Below are positions 1 to 8,253 of a stretch of 64,000 nt of DNA, in pieces; position 1 is the stretch's first letter, and every line of letters begins with the position of its first letter. The stretch covers positions 248,001 through 312,000 of the forward strand of contig NZ_JACHGV010000007.1 of assembly GCF_014202475.1 (NCBI RefSeq), in the 5' to 3' direction. Source of the stretch: Streptomyces paradoxus (lineage in GTDB: Bacteria; Actinomycetota; Actinomycetes; Streptomycetales; Streptomycetaceae). A program made the translations under genes and the position numbers. Under the pieces are notes generated by a model. That model did not search any database, was not told where the DNA came from, and saw only the letters and a list, made by a program, of their open reading frames with translations.

Positions 1-485
1 GAGACCGCGGCGAAGACCCCGAAGGCGCGGTTGCGTTCCGGTCCCTCGCGGAAGGTGGTGCTGATCAGGGCGAGGGAGGTCGGGGAGGCGATGGCGCCGC
101 CGACGCCCTGCAGGGCGCGCGCGCCGAGGAGTTGTCCGGCGTTCTGGGCGAATCCGCCGAGCAGGGAGGCGAGCACGAAGAGCAGCACGCCGAAGATGAA
201 GACGCGCCGCCGGCCCAGGATGTCTCCGGCCCGGCCGCCGAGCAGCAGCAGACCGCCGAAGGTCAGGGTGTAGGCGTTCACCACCCAGGACAGGCTCGTG
301 GTGGAGAACTCCAGCGAGCTCTGGATGTGCGGCAGCGCGATGTTCACGATGGTGATGTCGAGGACCACCATCAACTGGCACGAGGCGATGACCAGCAGCG
401 CCATCGCGTTGCCGCCACCACCGGATTCCCTGGTGGTGGTCGTCTGTGGTGAAGCCGGCTGCGGGCTGCTGCCTGCGGTGTCCAC
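1..485 (-). CDS. MFS drug:H+ antiporter (DHA2 type), 3' end cut by window edge
   Basis: Reading the minus strand from a GTG at 483-485 gives an N-terminal part of a major facilitator transporter. A short Thr/Gly-rich cytoplasmic tail is followed by a first membrane helix with the DHA2-like motif VLDITIVNIALP. The second helix has SWVVNAYTLTFGGLLLLGGRAGD, ending in the motif A stretch GDILGRRR, and then LQGVGGAIASPTSLALI. Such proteins export drugs or endogenous antibiotics using the proton gradient. An in-frame TGA lies about 33 bases upstream, so GTG 485 is the earliest credible start; an internal ATG at 404 is the alternative. The Shine-Dalgarno is weak. The C-terminal two thirds lie outside the window, so the substrate cannot be guessed. 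Confidence 0.85.
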   Translation of the reverse strand, partial: MDTAGSSPQPASPQTTTTRESGGGGNAMALLVIASCQLMVVLDITIVNIALPHIQSSLEFSTTSLSWVVNAYTLTFGGLLLLGGRAGDILGRRRVFIFGVLLFVLASLLGGFAQNAGQLLGARALQGVGGAIASPTSLALISTTFREGPERNRAFGVFAAV

Positions 486-585
486 CGTTCGACGGTACGC
501 CCGGCCCCCCAGGCCTCACCACTCGATCACCGGCGGCCCCGGTGACCTGCTGCGCTGCGGCTCGGACTGAATTTCACGCGCTGTG

Positions 586-595
586 CGGGGATAAT
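586..595 (+). promoter_or_regulatory. possible -10 element for the response regulator gene
   Basis: The short A/T-bearing stretch GATAAT at 590-595 sits about 48 bases before the GTG at 643, inside an otherwise G/C-rich divergent spacer (486-642). A poor -35 (TGAATT, 568-573) is 16 bases upstream. This is a visual match only. Confidence 0.3.
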
Positions 596-642
596 CCGGT
601 CAAGGTGGCCCTGCGGGCCGCGTACGGCGGAAGGGAGCGATC

Positions 643-1248
643 GTGATCCGCGTTCTTCTCGTCGAGCAGACCCGTCTCGTGCGGGGAGCGTTCGCCGCTC
701 TGCTGTCGCGGGAGGACGACATCGAGGTCGTCGCCGAGGCCGACGGCAACGGTGACGTGGTCGCGCGTGCCCTGGGCTGCCGGCCGGACGTGGCGGTGAT
801 CGGCGTGGACTCCAGGGAGGGCGAGGAGGTCGCCGTCCGGGGCGAGCTGCGGGCGCGGCTGCCGGAGTGCCGGATGCTGCTGATGATGGCCTCGACGACA
901 CCCGAGCGGCTGCGCCGACTGCTCGACCTGCACGCCGCGGGGGTCATCAGCTCCAACGCCCCGCCGGACCGGCTGGTCCACGGAGTCCGCAAGCTGGTGC
1001 GGGGGCAGCGGTTCGTCGACCCCGAGTTCGCGCTGGCCGCGCTGGACGCGGGTGCGAACCCGCTGACCCCGCGGGAGGTGGAGGTGCTGCGGCTGACCGC
1101 CGAGGGTACGCCCACGCGGGAGATCGCGGAGCGGCTGTGCCTGTCCGCCGCGACGGTCCGCAACCATCTGTCGGCGATCACCCGGAAGACGGGCGGCCGC
1201 AGTCGGATCGACGCGGTCCGGATCGCCACGGAGTCGGGCTGGGTGTGA
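643..1248 (+). CDS. NarL/DesR-like response regulator lacking the phospho-acceptor Asp
   Basis: A 201-residue protein with an N-terminal receiver-like fold (about 1-120) and a C-terminal LuxR-type helix-turn-helix (about 137-198; LTPREVEVLRL, then LSAATVRNHLSAI). The GTG start at 643 is preceded by GGAAGGGAG. The receiver is atypical. The acidic pair reads E8-Q9, the position that should carry the phosphorylated Asp is Gly54 (AVIGVD where DesR-like proteins have AVIDID), and the conserved Lys after strand 5 is Ser104. Classical phosphotransfer therefore looks impossible, although the DNA-binding domain appears normal. It likely regulates the divergent MFS exporter or an unlinked target, perhaps through ligand binding or constitutive dimerisation (inference). 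No kinase gene is adjacent. Confidence 0.85.
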   Translation: MIRVLLVEQTRLVRGAFAALLSREDDIEVVAEADGNGDVVARALGCRPDVAVIGVDSREGEEVAVRGELRARLPECRMLLMMASTTPERLRRLLDLHAAGVISSNAPPDRLVHGVRKLVRGQRFVDPEFALAALDAGANPLTPREVEVLRLTAEGTPTREIAERLCLSAATVRNHLSAITRKTGGRSRIDAVRIATESGWV

Positions 1249-1307
1249 GCCCCGCCCCCGGTTCACGCCCCCTGTTCCACCCCCGTCCCGCCCCCTGACA
1301 GAAGAAC

Positions 1308-1342
1308 GGCCGGGCAGGTCATCGAGGTGTACCTGCCCGGCC
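1308..1342. terminator. bidirectional hairpin between convergent genes
   Basis: A perfect 12-bp inverted repeat, GGCCGGGCAGGT (1308-1319) and ACCTGCCCGGCC (1331-1342), encloses an 11-base loop. It lies between the regulator gene ending at 1248 and the P450 gene ending at 1503 on the opposite strand, as expected for a shared terminator. There is no U-tract, which is common in Streptomyces. Confidence 0.75.
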
Positions 1343-1502
1343 CCCGCGGGCCCTCGCGCCCTGTCCCGGGATCTGTCACGAGCATCGCAGAGCGGGCGCC
1401 CTCCGGACCAGCACCTTTTGTCACGTCTGCGGCGTGAAAGCGTCATCCCGGGACCGTGAGGAACGCCGGTGCGGGATGGGCGTTCGACCCGGTCCTGCCA
1501 GG

Positions 1503-2906
1503 TCAGCGGCCGCCGCGGATGAGGCCCGTCAGGTAGCGCCACAGCGAGGAGCGCTGCCGCGCGGCCGGGTCCGGCAGGACCTCCTCGGCCACGCCCGGCG
1601 CGGGGGCGTCCGCCCACGGCCGCGGGGGCGGCACGGAGGCGAGTTCGTACCGCACCGGCAGGGAGCGCAGGCCCCGCATGAACGGCGAGGAGCGCCAGGG
1701 CAGTTGGTCGGCGGGCAGGGCGAGGTCGAGGTGGTCGAACCGCTCGAACAGGCGCCCCACACCGGCCGCCGCCACGGCCGAGGCGAGTTCCCGCGCCGGG
1801 CACTGGCGCGGTCCGGCTCCCCAGGACAGGTGGGCCCGGGTGCTGATGGTGGTGCCCGAGGCGACGTGGTCGGCGAAGAGCGGGTCGGCGTGCGCGGCGC
1901 CCGGGGAGACCCACACGGGGTCGCCCTCCCGGATCGTGTAGTTGCCGAGCGGGGTGTCCCGGGCCGCGAAGCGCGGGACGAAGTTGACCAGGGGCGGCTT
2001 GCGCATGACCACCCGGTTCATGCTCTCCCTGACCATGCCGGCGGACAGGCTGGCGCGTACGCTGCCCTCGCCCGAGATGACCTCCACGACGGTGTTGGAG
2101 ATGAGGATGCCGACGTGGTCGGAGGTCATGCCCAGCAGCATGAACAGCTCGCGGGCGAGCTGGTCGAGTGACAGGTCCGGGTGGGCGGCCAGCAGGTAGG
2201 AGGGGAAGTCGTCGCCCGGCTTCTCCAGCTTCAGCGCGGCCAGTTCGGCCAGCGTCGCCAGCAGGCGTTCCAGGGCGGCCTCGGCGTCCGGGCCGGCGTC
2301 GAGCACCCGCCACATGTCCATCAGCGCGTCGTCGCCCTGCGAGCCGGGGAAGCCCAGCAGATGGCTGGCCACCATCAGCGGCAGCGGCCGGGAGAACTGC
2401 GCGGACAGGTCCGCCACGCCGGTCGCGCCGCCCTGCCCGACGAGGGTGATCAGTTCGTCGGCGTAGGCGGTGACGGCGGCCTTCAGGCGCTTGGCCTGGG
2501 GGTGCCGGGGGTCCTGGAAGGGCTTGAGGGCGACGTCCCACGCGGTGCGCAGCGGCCGGTAGCCGGGGCCGCCCTGGATCAGGATGTGGTTGACCTCCAG
2601 GGAGGGCCCGAGCGGCCAGTCGGACGGCACCCTGCCCTCGGTGCGGGCCCGCCAGTTCTCCAGGCCCTTGGGCCAGCCTTCGTCGTCCTGGAGCACCTGC
2701 AGCGACTCGCGGTAGCCGAGGACCAGCCAGGCCGGCACCCCCAGCAGGTCGACCGGCGCGACCGGGCCGTGCCGCTCGCGCAGCCGCTCGTACACGAGCG
2801 CGGGACGCACCTCGTAGTCCCTGGTCAGCAGCGGTTCGGGAGCGAGTGAATCCAGGCTCGTGCCGTCCAGGTCCACGGATCCGCCGTCACCCCGCTGGGA
2901 TTCCAT
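1503..2906 (-). CDS. cytochrome P450, conservon (CvnE/CYP157-like) type
   Basis: A 467-residue cytosolic haem-thiolate protein. The Cys-ligand loop reads WGAGPRQCPARELA with Cys369, resembling the xGPxxCPA form of conservon-associated Streptomyces P450s instead of the usual FGxGxHxCLG. The I-helix region GMTSDHVG lacks the conserved acid-Thr pair. The K-helix reads ESMNRVVMRKPP, so a proper ExxR spacing is missing. Known CYP157-type proteins share such losses. I chose ATG 2906 because GGAGGG precedes it by about 10 bases; an ATG at 2942 in frame has no ribosome site. It stands alone, well separated from the cvn locus at 36-41 kb. Substrate and redox partner are unknown, and normal monooxygenase activity is doubtful. 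Confidence 0.85.
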   Translation of the reverse strand: MESQRGDGGSVDLDGTSLDSLAPEPLLTRDYEVRPALVYERLRERHGPVAPVDLLGVPAWLVLGYRESLQVLQDDEGWPKGLENWRARTEGRVPSDWPLGPSLEVNHILIQGGPGYRPLRTAWDVALKPFQDPRHPQAKRLKAAVTAYADELITLVGQGGATGVADLSAQFSRPLPLMVASHLLGFPGSQGDDALMDMWRVLDAGPDAEAALERLLATLAELAALKLEKPGDDFPSYLLAAHPDLSLDQLARELFMLLGMTSDHVGILISNTVVEVISGEGSVRASLSAGMVRESMNRVVMRKPPLVNFVPRFAARDTPLGNYTIREGDPVWVSPGAAHADPLFADHVASGTTISTRAHLSWGAGPRQCPARELASAVAAAGVGRLFERFDHLDLALPADQLPWRSSPFMRGLRSLPVRYELASVPPPRPWADAPAPGVAEEVLPDPAARQRSSLWRYLTGLIRGGR

Positions 2907-3039
2907 CGTCTTGCCACCCTCCGACACGCCCTGTACCGGCACACCATCAGTCGGTAGCCGGAAACGGTGGGACCCTACCCCAGGCTGAACCCGCGGGTAA
3001 CGACGGGGGTGGAGTGGTGGGGAGGCCCGGCCCCGCGGG

Positions 3040-4146
3040 TCAGGCGGCCGTGTAACCGAGTTGGCGGCGCATGTAGGGCGTCATGAGGCTCTTGGCCTTG
3101 GTCAGGGTGGTGGTGCGGCTGCCGAGGACGGCGGACTCTCCGCCCGGCACGGGCAGCACGGTCAGTCCGTCGGCGGGGCCGAACGGCACGATGAGCGGGG
3201 TGCGCTGGACCGGGCGGTAGAAGCGCGGTTCCTTGCGGTGCTTGCCGGAACTGTGCAGATAGCCGCGGATGTTGTGGGCGGCGATGTCCGCCTGGGCGAG
3301 GGCGGCGGGGGTGATCTTCAGTTCGCTGACGTCGTTCACGTCGCCGACGGCGAACACGTCCAGCCTGCCCTCGACCCGGAGCGTCCGGTCGACCTTCACG
3401 TGCCCGGCTCCGTTGAGCCAGTCGCCGTGTCCGGCCAGGCGCAGCCAGAGCGTGTTGGGGGTGGTGCCGGTCGCCCAGAAGGACAGGTCGGCCTCGATGA
3501 CCGTGCCGCGGGCGTCGCGGTAGGTGCCGAAGTCGTTGCCGGGCGACATGAAGGAGTCGAGCCGCACCTCCACGTCGTGGGACTCCAGCCAGGCCAGGGC
3601 CTTGCGCCCCGGACGGGCACTGCCCGTGGAGTCCAGCAGGGCGGGCCCGGAGTGGGCGAGGGTGACGCGGGCGTCCGGGCGGGCGAGGCGGATCTCGGCA
3701 CTGAGCTCGACGCCGCCGGGGCCGCCGCCGACGACCAGGATGTGTTCGGCCGTGGCGACGTTGCGCTGGTGCTCGGCGAAGGACTTGGCCGCCTCCTCCG
3801 TCGTGGTGCCGGTGAAGCGGGCCGGCTCGGGGTAGTCGGCGCCGGTGGCGATCACGACCACGTCGTACGGCAGCCGCTCGCCGGTGGCGAGGACGACCTG
3901 CCGCTCGGTGGTGTCGATGCGGACGGCCTTGCCGGTGGCCACCCGGCCGTGGCGCAGCAGCCGGTCGTAGGGGATGAAGGGCGTGTGCGTCCACTCGGGG
4001 CGCACTCCCGCGCGCAGGGAGGCGACGCGGTGGAAGAAGACCTCCTTGCGGTCGACCAGCGTGACCCGGGCCGCGCCGTCCAGCCGTCTGGCCAGCCGGA
4101 CACCGGCGTAGCCGCCGCCGATCACCACTACGTCGCCGTCGTACAC
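3040..4146 (-). CDS. FAD-dependent NAD(P)H oxidoreductase (NDH-2/FSP1-like)
   Basis: A 368-residue pyridine-nucleotide-disulfide oxidoreductase-fold protein. It starts almost directly with an FAD dinucleotide motif (VVVIGGGYAGVRLARRL, residues about 6-22). A second Rossmann motif for NAD(P)H follows (ILVVGGGPGGVELSAEI, mid-protein), then the FAD-contacting VFAVGDVND near the C-terminal third. No redox-active CxxxxC is seen, which favours an NADH:quinone reductase or FSP1/AIF-like reductase over a disulfide reductase. The GTG at 4146 has AGGAGA seven bases upstream and leaves the FAD motif at the usual place. An in-frame ATG at 4281 would add an unlikely 45-residue tail. It lies 133 bp upstream of the P450 gene on the same strand, so it could supply reducing equivalents (inference). 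Confidence 0.8.
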   Translation of the reverse strand: MYDGDVVVIGGGYAGVRLARRLDGAARVTLVDRKEVFFHRVASLRAGVRPEWTHTPFIPYDRLLRHGRVATGKAVRIDTTERQVVLATGERLPYDVVVIATGADYPEPARFTGTTTEEAAKSFAEHQRNVATAEHILVVGGGPGGVELSAEIRLARPDARVTLAHSGPALLDSTGSARPGRKALAWLESHDVEVRLDSFMSPGNDFGTYRDARGTVIEADLSFWATGTTPNTLWLRLAGHGDWLNGAGHVKVDRTLRVEGRLDVFAVGDVNDVSELKITPAALAQADIAAHNIRGYLHSSGKHRKEPRFYRPVQRTPLIVPFGPADGLTVLPVPGGESAVLGSRTTTLTKAKSLMTPYMRRQLGYTAA

Positions 4147-4314
4147 AGCCGGGTCTCCTGTGCTGGTGGGGGGAGCGAGGGCCGCCGCGGACGGGCCCCG
4201 CTCGGATCGACCCCCGGCGGCCACTCGACTGACGCGACAGTAGCCCTTGAAAGTTAAAAGGGATCCCGAGGTTCCGTGCATGTTCCGTGAAGGGATCGGG
4301 CACCTGACCGGCCG
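4147..4314 (-). promoter_or_regulatory. upstream region of the FAD oxidoreductase with a direct repeat
   Basis: This spacer is unusually A/T-containing around 4245-4262 (complement TTTTAACTTTC). It carries two direct copies of GTTCCGTG at 4271-4278 and 4282-4289, eleven bases apart, which is about one helical turn. TACTGT on the minus strand (complement of 4236-4241) could be a -10. Regulator unknown. Confidence 0.3.
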
Positions 4315-5478
4315 TCACCTCCCCCAGATCTTCCGGTAGGCCTCGCGGTACCCCGACGGGTCCCAGCTGGTGGCGCCGTCGCTGTTGCCGGCCGTGGCGA
4401 TGTGCACGGGGGCCACGTACCCGCTGTGGGGACGGCCGGAGAAGGCGCGGTTGAACTCGTCGACGATCTGCCAGCCCTGCAGGGACAGCGGCTCGGGCAC
4501 GGTGGCGGCCTGGTACTGCCTGCTGTTGACGCGCTGGAAGGCGGACGGGTCGCCGTCACCGGCCCCGATGTTGAAGGGCGGCCCGGAGCCCTTCTCGCCG
4601 GCGGCGCGGAAAGCGGGGGCGGCGTCGGCGAAGTACAGGTCGTTGATGGCCACGGAGTGGGTCCAGCGGTCCTGGAAGCGGGAGAGCAGGGAGGAGATCT
4701 CCCGGGGGGTGCGGGTGCTGGCGTCGGGGATCGGGATGTTCTCCACCGAGAGCAGCCGCACCCCCTGGCAGCTCGTCAGCTCCTCGCGGATCAGGTCGGA
4801 CTTGTTCCGCGCGAAGGGGATCGACGCGTCGGTGATGAGCACGACCCCGGCGCGGCCGTCGGAGTGGGAGATGATCCACTGCGCGCTGATGCGGGCCACG
4901 TCCCGGACGCGGGTGGTGACGTTGGTGAAGAGGTCGGGCTGCCGGCTGGGGCCGGGTTCGGGGACCGCGTGCCAGCCGATGAGCGGGATGCGCTGCTCGT
5001 TGGCCCGGGCGGTCTGCTGGGCCGTCGAATCGGGGTCGAAGCCGCCGATGACGATGCCCGAGGGCCGCAGGGCGACGGCTTCGCTCATGGCCGCCTGGAT
5101 GCCGGCCGGGGTACCGCCGCCGTCGATCACCCGCACGGTCCAGCCGATGGCCCGCGCGGCGTCCCGCACCCCGTCGGCCGCGCCCGCGACACCGGGGTTG
5201 GTCATGGTCTGGGCGACGTAGACGAGGTTCTTGCCGGACACCGCCCGGGGGCCGCTGGTGGGTCCTCCCCAGGGGATGTCGGCCCGCTCGGCCCGGGTGA
5301 CGGCCTCCCGGGCCTTGGCCTGGACGGCGGGGCAGCCGCTCGGGCCCGTCGCGGTCTCGTCGGCTCCGTCGGAGGAACCGCGCTCGCAGCCGGTGAGGGC
5401 GGCGGCCGTGGCCAGCAGGGCGCAGGAGGCGAGCCGCGCGGTGCGGACTGCGGGGGCTGCCTTGCGGGTGCGGTACAC
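4315..5478 (-). CDS. sugar ABC transporter substrate-binding lipoprotein (ribose type)
   Basis: A 387-residue periplasmic-binding-protein-like family I lipoprotein. The signal peptide ends in the lipobox LTGC with Cys31. The mature part has the two-lobed sugar-binding signature VYVAQTMTNPGVAGAADGVRDAARAIGW, then PSGIVIGGFDPDS, ITDASIPFARNKSDLI and VAINDLYFADAAPAF, as in RbsB-like proteins. It is anchored outside the membrane and delivers the ligand to the permease 45 bp upstream. It is the last gene of an ATPase-permease-binding protein operon on the minus strand. The ligand cannot be read from sequence; aldopentose, inositol or autoinducer-2-like sugars all fit the family. Confidence 0.88.
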   Translation of the reverse strand: MYRTRKAAPAVRTARLASCALLATAAALTGCERGSSDGADETATGPSGCPAVQAKAREAVTRAERADIPWGGPTSGPRAVSGKNLVYVAQTMTNPGVAGAADGVRDAARAIGWTVRVIDGGGTPAGIQAAMSEAVALRPSGIVIGGFDPDSTAQQTARANEQRIPLIGWHAVPEPGPSRQPDLFTNVTTRVRDVARISAQWIISHSDGRAGVVLITDASIPFARNKSDLIREELTSCQGVRLLSVENIPIPDASTRTPREISSLLSRFQDRWTHSVAINDLYFADAAPAFRAAGEKGSGPPFNIGAGDGDPSAFQRVNSRQYQAATVPEPLSLQGWQIVDEFNRAFSGRPHSGYVAPVHIATAGNSDGATSWDPSGYREAYRKIWGR

Positions 5479-5523
5479 GGGAACTCCAGTGAGGGATCGA
5501 CGCGGCGGGGCGTACCGGGAAGG

Positions 5524-6570
5524 TCAGGGCGGGGCCGTACCGCCCGCCCCCGCCGGGGAGGACGGGGGCGGCGCGGCGGGTGCGTCGCGGGCCGCGCCGC
5601 CGCGCAGCCGGCGGCGGGCGGCGTATCCGGCCAGGCCCACGGCGATGAGCAGGGTCCCGCCGTTGAACAGCGGAACCGTCCAGAACTCGGCGCCCAGCTG
5701 GGCGATGCCGGTGAGGCCGACGGCGAGGACGGCGACGGCGACGACGGTGCCGAGGGCGTTGGGCCGGCCTGGCTTGATGGCCGTGGAGCCGAGGAGGGCG
5801 CCGACGAAGGCGGGCAGCAGGTAGTCGAGGCCCACGCTGGGGTTGCCGATCTGCTGCTGGGCGGCGAGCAGCACCCCGGCGAACCCGACGATCAGGCCCG
5901 AGGCGGCGAACGCGTACACGGTGTACCTGCGCACCGGGATGCCCACGAGGTCGGCCGCGCGCGGGTTCGACCCGACGACGTACAGGTACCGGCCCAGCGG
6001 CAGCCGCTCCAGCACCAGCCAGAGGGCGGCCGCGAGGCCGAGCACGTAGAAGGCGGGGACCGGGAGCCCGAGGAACGAGGAGTCGTAGAGGTCGGTGAAC
6101 GCCGGCGGCAGGCCCTGCGGGCCGGGGACGATCCGGCCGCCGTCGGTGACCCAGCCGGTCACGGCGTACATCATGCTGCCGGTGCCGAGGGTGGCGATGA
6201 AGGAGTCGATCCGGCCGAACTCGACGATGACGCCGTTGAGGACGCCCACCACCAGTCCTCCGGCGAGCACGGTGAGACAGGCCAGCGGCCAGGGCCACCC
6301 CGCGTTGACGACGAGTTGCAGCACCATCACATGGGCCAGGCCGAGGCCGTAGCCGATGGAGAGGTCGAACGCGCCGGTGACGACGGGCACCATGGCGGCG
6401 AGCGCGAGCACGGCCGGGATCGACTGGTTCGACAGGATCGAGTCGACGGTGTCCAGGGTGGGGAAGGTGTCCGGCAGGGCGAGGGAGAAGACCAGGTAGA
6501 GCAGGGCGGTGAGGGCGAGCAGGCCGTAGGCGCCGACGTGGTGGCCGCCGGGGCGGCGGCGCGGCGTCAC
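5524..6570 (-). CDS. sugar ABC transporter permease (RbsC/YtfT type)
   Basis: A 348-residue integral membrane protein with about eight to ten hydrophobic segments and the ribose-class permease (BPD_transp_2) landmarks DLSIGYGLGLAHVMV, TLGTGSMMYAVTGWVTDGG and GNPSVGLDYLLPAFVGALLGSTAI. It forms the channel for the ligand captured by the lipoprotein encoded downstream. The GTG start at 6570 overlaps the ATPase stop codon as GTGA (6567-6570), so the pair is translationally coupled. An in-frame ATG at 6693 would add a 41-residue Arg/His-rich tail that merely shadows the ATPase gene. Only one permease is present, so it probably works as a homodimer. The C-terminal tail is Pro/Ala-rich. Confidence 0.87.
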   Translation of the reverse strand: MTPRRRPGGHHVGAYGLLALTALLYLVFSLALPDTFPTLDTVDSILSNQSIPAVLALAAMVPVVTGAFDLSIGYGLGLAHVMVLQLVVNAGWPWPLACLTVLAGGLVVGVLNGVIVEFGRIDSFIATLGTGSMMYAVTGWVTDGGRIVPGPQGLPPAFTDLYDSSFLGLPVPAFYVLGLAAALWLVLERLPLGRYLYVVGSNPRAADLVGIPVRRYTVYAFAASGLIVGFAGVLLAAQQQIGNPSVGLDYLLPAFVGALLGSTAIKPGRPNALGTVVAVAVLAVGLTGIAQLGAEFWTVPLFNGGTLLIAVGLAGYAARRRLRGGAARDAPAAPPPSSPAGAGGTAPP

Positions 6571-8117
6571 GGGTGACCGGCCGTGGACGGGGGCATGGCC
6601 GAGGCCGCCCGGGTCAGTCCGGCGACGGTGAGGGCGGGACCGCTCAGCTCGGCCGTCACCGTTCCGCGCACGAAGACCAGCGTGCGCCGGCACACGCTCG
6701 CCACCTCCTCGAAGTCGGTGGACAGCAGCAGTACCGCGAGGCCCGCCTCCAGCGCCTCGTTCAGCAGGCGGTGGATCGCGGCCTTGGCTCCGACGTCGAC
6801 GCTCGCGGTCGGCTCCTCCAGGATCAGCAGCCGCAGGTCCGTCCGCAGCCAGCGGCCGAGCATGACCTTCTGCTGGTTCCCGCCGGACAGCGTGGCGATG
6901 GGGGTCTCGCTGTCGCGGGGCCGCACCGAGAAGCGGTCCATCAGGGCGGCGGCCCGGGCGCGTTCACCGCGGGGGCCGATCCAGCGCGGTACGGGCAGGC
7001 CTCCCGCCCGGGGGTTCGCCAGGAGGTTCTCCCGCACGGTCAGCTCGGCGAGGCAGCCCTCCCGCAGCCGGTCGCCCGGTACGAGCCCGACCCCTTGGGC
7101 GACGGCCTCCGCGACCGTACGGGGCCGGTAGGGCCGCCCGTGCAGCAGGACCCGCCCGTCCAGGAGGGGCCGGGCGCCGGCGAGGGCCCTGCCGAGGTCC
7201 ATGTGCCCGGCGTCGGAGAGTCCGACCAGGCCGAGGACCTCCCCGGCCGCGAGCTCGAAACGCACGGGTCCGGCCCGGGCGGTGCGCACGCCGTCGAGGG
7301 TCAGGACGGGCGCTGCGCCGGCCGGGAGCCCGGCGGGGCGGTGAACGGCCGGTTCGTCCGCCTCGCCGACGATGTCGCGGACCAGACGCGCGGGGCTGTG
7401 CCCGGCGAGCCGGCCGTGGCTGACGACGCGGCCGTCCCGCAGGACGGCGAAGAGACCGGCGACCCGGTACACCTCGTCCAGGCGGTGGCTGACGTAGAGG
7501 ACGGCGTGCCCGCGGTCGCGCAGGCCGTGCAGGACGCGGAAGAGCCGGTCGCAGTCCGCGGCGGGCAGCCGGGCGGTCGGCTCGTCGAGGACGATGAGCT
7601 GTGCGCGTGCCGCCAGGGCCCGGGCGATCGCGACCAGCGAGCGGTCGGCCGGTGCGAGGCCGGAGACCGGCGCGTCCGGGTCGAGGTGGGCGGCGACGAT
7701 CCCCAGGGACTCGACGCAGCGCGCACGGGTGCGCCGCCAGGAGATCAGCCCGGTCCGGAGCCCGTACCCGGTGGTCAGGGCGATGTTCTCGGCGACCGTC
7801 ATCCACTCCACGAGACCGAGGTCCTGGTGGATGAACGACATGCTCCGGGTGGCGGTGGGGCTGCCGAGGGGTTCCCCGGCGACGGTGATCTGCCCCGCGT
7901 CGGCGTGGTGGACGCCGGCGAGGATCTTGATGAGCGTGGACTTCCCGGCGCCGTTGGGCCCGAGCAGGGCGAGGACGCTGCCGGGGTGGACGTCGAGGTC
8001 GGCCCCGGCCAGCGCGACGGTGCCGCCGAACCTCTTGCTGAGTCCGCGGATCCGGACCAGGGGTTCCGGCCCGAAGGGTGAAGCCGCCTCCGGGGGCGTG
8101 TCGGGAGCGTCGCGCAC
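6567..8117 (-). CDS. sugar ABC transporter ATPase with two nucleotide-binding domains (RbsA/MglA type)
   Basis: A 516-residue tandem ATPase. The first domain (about 20-250) has an intact Walker A GPNGAGKST, Walker B LIVLDEPTARL and His loop YVSHRLDEV, but a weakened signature (LAPADRSL). The second (about 265-505) has a degenerate Walker A (GLSDAGHMD) and an intact signature LSGGNQQKVMLGRWL. This is normal for RbsA/MglA-class proteins, where one site does most of the hydrolysis. It energises the permease encoded next, with a GTGA overlap. The GTG at 8115-8117 has no Shine-Dalgarno but lies six bases after a TAATTT box, suggesting a leaderless mRNA. Confidence 0.9.
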   Translation of the reverse strand: MRDAPDTPPEAASPFGPEPLVRIRGLSKRFGGTVALAGADLDVHPGSVLALLGPNGAGKSTLIKILAGVHHADAGQITVAGEPLGSPTATRSMSFIHQDLGLVEWMTVAENIALTTGYGLRTGLISWRRTRARCVESLGIVAAHLDPDAPVSGLAPADRSLVAIARALAARAQLIVLDEPTARLPAADCDRLFRVLHGLRDRGHAVLYVSHRLDEVYRVAGLFAVLRDGRVVSHGRLAGHSPARLVRDIVGEADEPAVHRPAGLPAGAAPVLTLDGVRTARAGPVRFELAAGEVLGLVGLSDAGHMDLGRALAGARPLLDGRVLLHGRPYRPRTVAEAVAQGVGLVPGDRLREGCLAELTVRENLLANPRAGGLPVPRWIGPRGERARAAALMDRFSVRPRDSETPIATLSGGNQQKVMLGRWLRTDLRLLILEEPTASVDVGAKAAIHRLLNEALEAGLAVLLLSTDFEEVASVCRRTLVFVRGTVTAELSGPALTVAGLTRAASAMPPSTAGHP

Positions 8118-8150
8118 TCGATCAAATTACAGCATTTCGGGCATTTTTCG
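8118..8150 (-). promoter_or_regulatory. leaderless promoter and repeated box of the sugar ABC operon
   Basis: On the minus strand TAATTT (complement of 8124-8129) is followed by six bases and then the GTG start, matching the TANNNT-N6/7-start pattern of leaderless actinobacterial mRNAs. Just upstream, GCATTT occurs twice in direct repeat on the plus strand (8132-8137 and 8141-8146), a plausible repressor or activator site. No adjacent regulator gene is present. Confidence 0.5.
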
Positions 8151-8253
8151 GCTCGCTGCGACGCCGACGGGGCGCGGCCTCCAAGGCGGCCGGCGCGGGA
8201 CCGGCGGGCAGCCGAACCGGGCCGGAGGCCGTGTCAAGCGGCGTCACGCCGTG

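Noticed and set aside
574..2541. Very long minus-strand open frame of 655 codons
   Set aside because: It crosses the response regulator, the 1308-1342 hairpin and the P450 gene, and its translation is Arg/Pro/Gly-rich without domains, typical of G/C-rich shadow frames.
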